NCBI GenBank assembly: GCA_019348095.1
Contig: JAHWKC010000090.1
Location: 1 to 8,182, forward strand
Length of the DNA stretch: 8,182 nucleotides
Source of the DNA: Pseudomonadota bacterium
Lineage (GTDB): Bacteria; Pseudomonadota; Gammaproteobacteria; Xanthomonadales; Xanthomonadaceae
Reading direction: 5' to 3'
Numbering within the stretch: the stretch's first letter is position 1; every line of letters starts with the position of its first letter. The translations under genes were made by a program, and so were the position numbers. The notes under the pieces were generated by a model. It did no database searches, was not told the DNA's origin, and was given only the letters and a program-made list of their open reading frames with translations. Positions 7,059 through 8,182 of the stretch are shown one piece after another.

Positions 7059-7128
7059 GTAGGAGCGACGTGAGTCGCGATTGCGCGGCTTCGATGGCTC
7101 GCATCATCGCGACTCACGTCGCTCCTAC
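7059..7128. repeat. GTAG-type REP inverted pair (REPIN-like) after hemH
   Basis: Two perfect 23-bp inverted arms, 7059-7081 and 7106-7128, enclose 24 nt. Each arm begins with GTAGGAG at its outer end and holds its own hairpin, GCGAC-GTGA-GTCGC (5-bp stem, 4-nt loop). Paired GTAG REPs are the REPIN arrangement mobilised by RAYT transposases (established for Stenotrophomonas and Pseudomonas). No RAYT gene is in the window. It lies in the 171-nt gap between hemH and the hydrolase gene and could shape transcript ends. Confidence 0.88.
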
Positions 7129-7193
7129 AAGGGCTGCATTGCGCTTTGCCATGGAAGCGACTGCGCACGGAACCGGTCAGCTCCACCACGCCG

Positions 7194-8051
7194 ATGCGTG
7201 AGTTCGCCATCGACACCCCGTTCGGCCGCATCAGCGGCCTGCGCCGCGACGTCACCGGCGGTCCGCGCGTGCTTGCGCTGCATGGCTGGCTGGACAACGC
7301 GGCGAGCTTCGTGCCGCTGGCGCCGCACCTGCCGGGGCTGGACCTGGCCGTGCCCGATCTGCCCGGCCACGGCGCCAGCGCGCACCTGCCGGCGGCGGCG
7401 GACTACACCATGGTCGCGTTCGCACGTGCCGGCTTCGCCATCGCCGACGCGCTCGGCTGGGAGCGCTTCGCACTGCTCGCCCATTCGCTGGGCGGTGCGG
7501 TCGCCAGCGTGATGGCGGCAGCAAACCCTCAGCGCGTCGAGCGCCTGCTGGTGATCGAGTCGCTCGGCGCGCTGGCCGAGGCCGAGGACCGCACCGCGCA
7601 GCGCCTGCGTGAGGCCTTCGCCGCACGGGCGCTGCCGCGCCGGCCGTTGCGCGTGTTCGACGACATCGCCACCGCGGTGCGCGCGCGCATGCAGGCCAAT
7701 GCACTCAGCGAGCGGGTCGCGCGCCTGCTGGTCGAACGCGGTATCGCACCGGCCGCCGCCGATGGCGGTGCAGCCGGCTTCGTCTGGCGCAGCGATCCGC
7801 GCCTGACCCAGCCGACCGCGGTACGCATCAGCGAAGCGCAGGTGCGCGACCTGGTCGCCGGCATCGCCTGCCCGGTCCGGGTGATCTACGCCACCCCGGC
7901 GCAGCCCTATTTCCCCGAAGCGATCCGGCGTGCACGCGCGGCGCTGCTGCGCGATGGCGAGTTGATGGTGATGGACGGCAGCCATCACCTGCACATGGAG
8001 GACCCGGCCGGGGTTGCCGCGGCGATCGGCGACTTCTTCGATCGCCCATAG
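7194..8051 (+). CDS. Alpha/beta hydrolase (SERHL/MEST-like)
   Basis: The 285-residue protein has the order of a canonical alpha/beta hydrolase. VLALHGWLDNAASF (26-39) carries the HG oxyanion motif, LAVPDLPGHGAS (51-62) follows, and the nucleophile elbow is LLAHSLGGAVAS (94-105) with Ser98. A helical cap lies at about 125-220, and the C-terminal GSHHLHMEDP (262-271) carries the catalytic His, most likely His264. The HGWLDN and HHLHMEDP forms are typical of the serine hydrolase-like SERHL group. The acid residue is not assigned. No signal peptide is visible, so the enzyme is probably cytoplasmic. Substrate unknown. The frame is open to a TTG at 7146, but ATG 7194 starts where homology begins; no strong ribosome-binding site is seen. 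It follows hemH in the same direction, separated by a REP pair, so shared transcription is uncertain. Confidence 0.88.
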   Translation: MREFAIDTPFGRISGLRRDVTGGPRVLALHGWLDNAASFVPLAPHLPGLDLAVPDLPGHGASAHLPAAADYTMVAFARAGFAIADALGWERFALLAHSLGGAVASVMAAANPQRVERLLVIESLGALAEAEDRTAQRLREAFAARALPRRPLRVFDDIATAVRARMQANALSERVARLLVERGIAPAAADGGAAGFVWRSDPRLTQPTAVRISEAQVRDLVAGIACPVRVIYATPAQPYFPEAIRRARAALLRDGELMVMDGSHHLHMEDPAGVAAAIGDFFDRP

Positions 8052-8073
8052 CAGCCGACGCACCCGAAGTTCT

Positions 8074-8148
8074 GTAGGAGCGGCTTCAGCCGCGATCTGG
8101 AACAGTACGCGCCACCAAACATCCGATCGCGGCTGAAGCCGCTCCTAC
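8074..8148. repeat. GTAG-type REP inverted pair (REPIN-like) after the hydrolase
   Basis: Two perfect 24-bp inverted arms, 8074-8097 and 8125-8148, enclose 27 nt. Each arm starts with GTAGGAGCG at its outer end and contains the hairpin GCGGC-TTCA-GCCGC. It begins 23 nt after the hydrolase stop and could act as a transcript-end hairpin. It is the same design as the pair at 7059-7128 but a different sequence class. The last 34 nt of the window after it hold nothing I can identify. Confidence 0.88.
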
Positions 8149-8182
8149 CAGGGACGCGGTTCCGATCCGCCCTACGACAGCA

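Noticed and set aside
7059..7128. CRISPR-like or attachment-site reading of the long inverted arms
   Set aside because: There are only two arms in inverted, not direct, orientation, with GTAG ends and internal hairpins, which is the REP pair pattern.
7125..8063. A 312-codon minus-strand open frame opposite the alpha/beta hydrolase
   Set aside because: Antisense shadow of a gene with all hydrolase motifs; no independent start signal or domain.

Overview
This window looks like ordinary, GC-rich chromosomal core from a gammaproteobacterium of the Xanthomonadaceae/Lysobacteraceae (Lysobacter, Luteimonas, Xanthomonas or Stenotrophomonas-like). The reasons are strong third-position G/C, a heterodimeric-type glycyl-tRNA synthetase alpha chain, a BPSS1780-type membrane protein, and GTAG-tailed REP palindromes in the gaps. 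The family assignment is inference from gene content and repeat style; no species is proposed.

Layout. At 1-267 (minus) is the N-terminal part of a DUF559 (Vsr-like, PD-(D/E)XK fold) nuclease gene that runs off the left edge. A 41-nt gap holding a 9-bp hairpin repeat separates it from glyQ (309-1253, minus). glyQ diverges from a stand-alone class I glutamine amidotransferase (1421-2161, plus), which is followed by a BPSS1780-family multi-pass membrane protein (2262-3098, plus). A REP inverted pair fills the convergent gap to tatC. The twin-arginine translocase operon tatA-tatB-tatC runs on the minus strand (4792 down to 3216). A repeat-rich gap precedes tatA, and beyond it, also on the minus strand, lies a secreted SYLF-domain protein (4948-5802). 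hemH, ferrochelatase (6024-7022, plus), diverges from it and is followed by a REP pair, an alpha/beta hydrolase (7194-8051, plus) and another REP pair at the right edge.

How the parts relate. TatA, TatB and TatC form one complete machine, and tatB/tatC overlap by 4 nt, which fits translational coupling. The other genes are housekeeping or general functions (Gly-tRNA charging, last step of protoheme synthesis, periplasmic lipid-associated SYLF protein) with no obvious shared pathway. I see no phage, IS element, CRISPR, tRNA or rRNA. No stretch over 300 nt lacks a gene; the longest gap, 5803-6023 (221 nt), lies between the divergent SYLF gene and hemH, and I found no convincing promoter or ORF in it.

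I did not find a new biological system. The most interesting observations are small: REP pairs whose hairpin stems differ by a compensatory base pair, a nuclease gene placed directly after glyQ with its likely ribosome-binding site inside a repeat, and a decapeptide repeat in the TatB tail.
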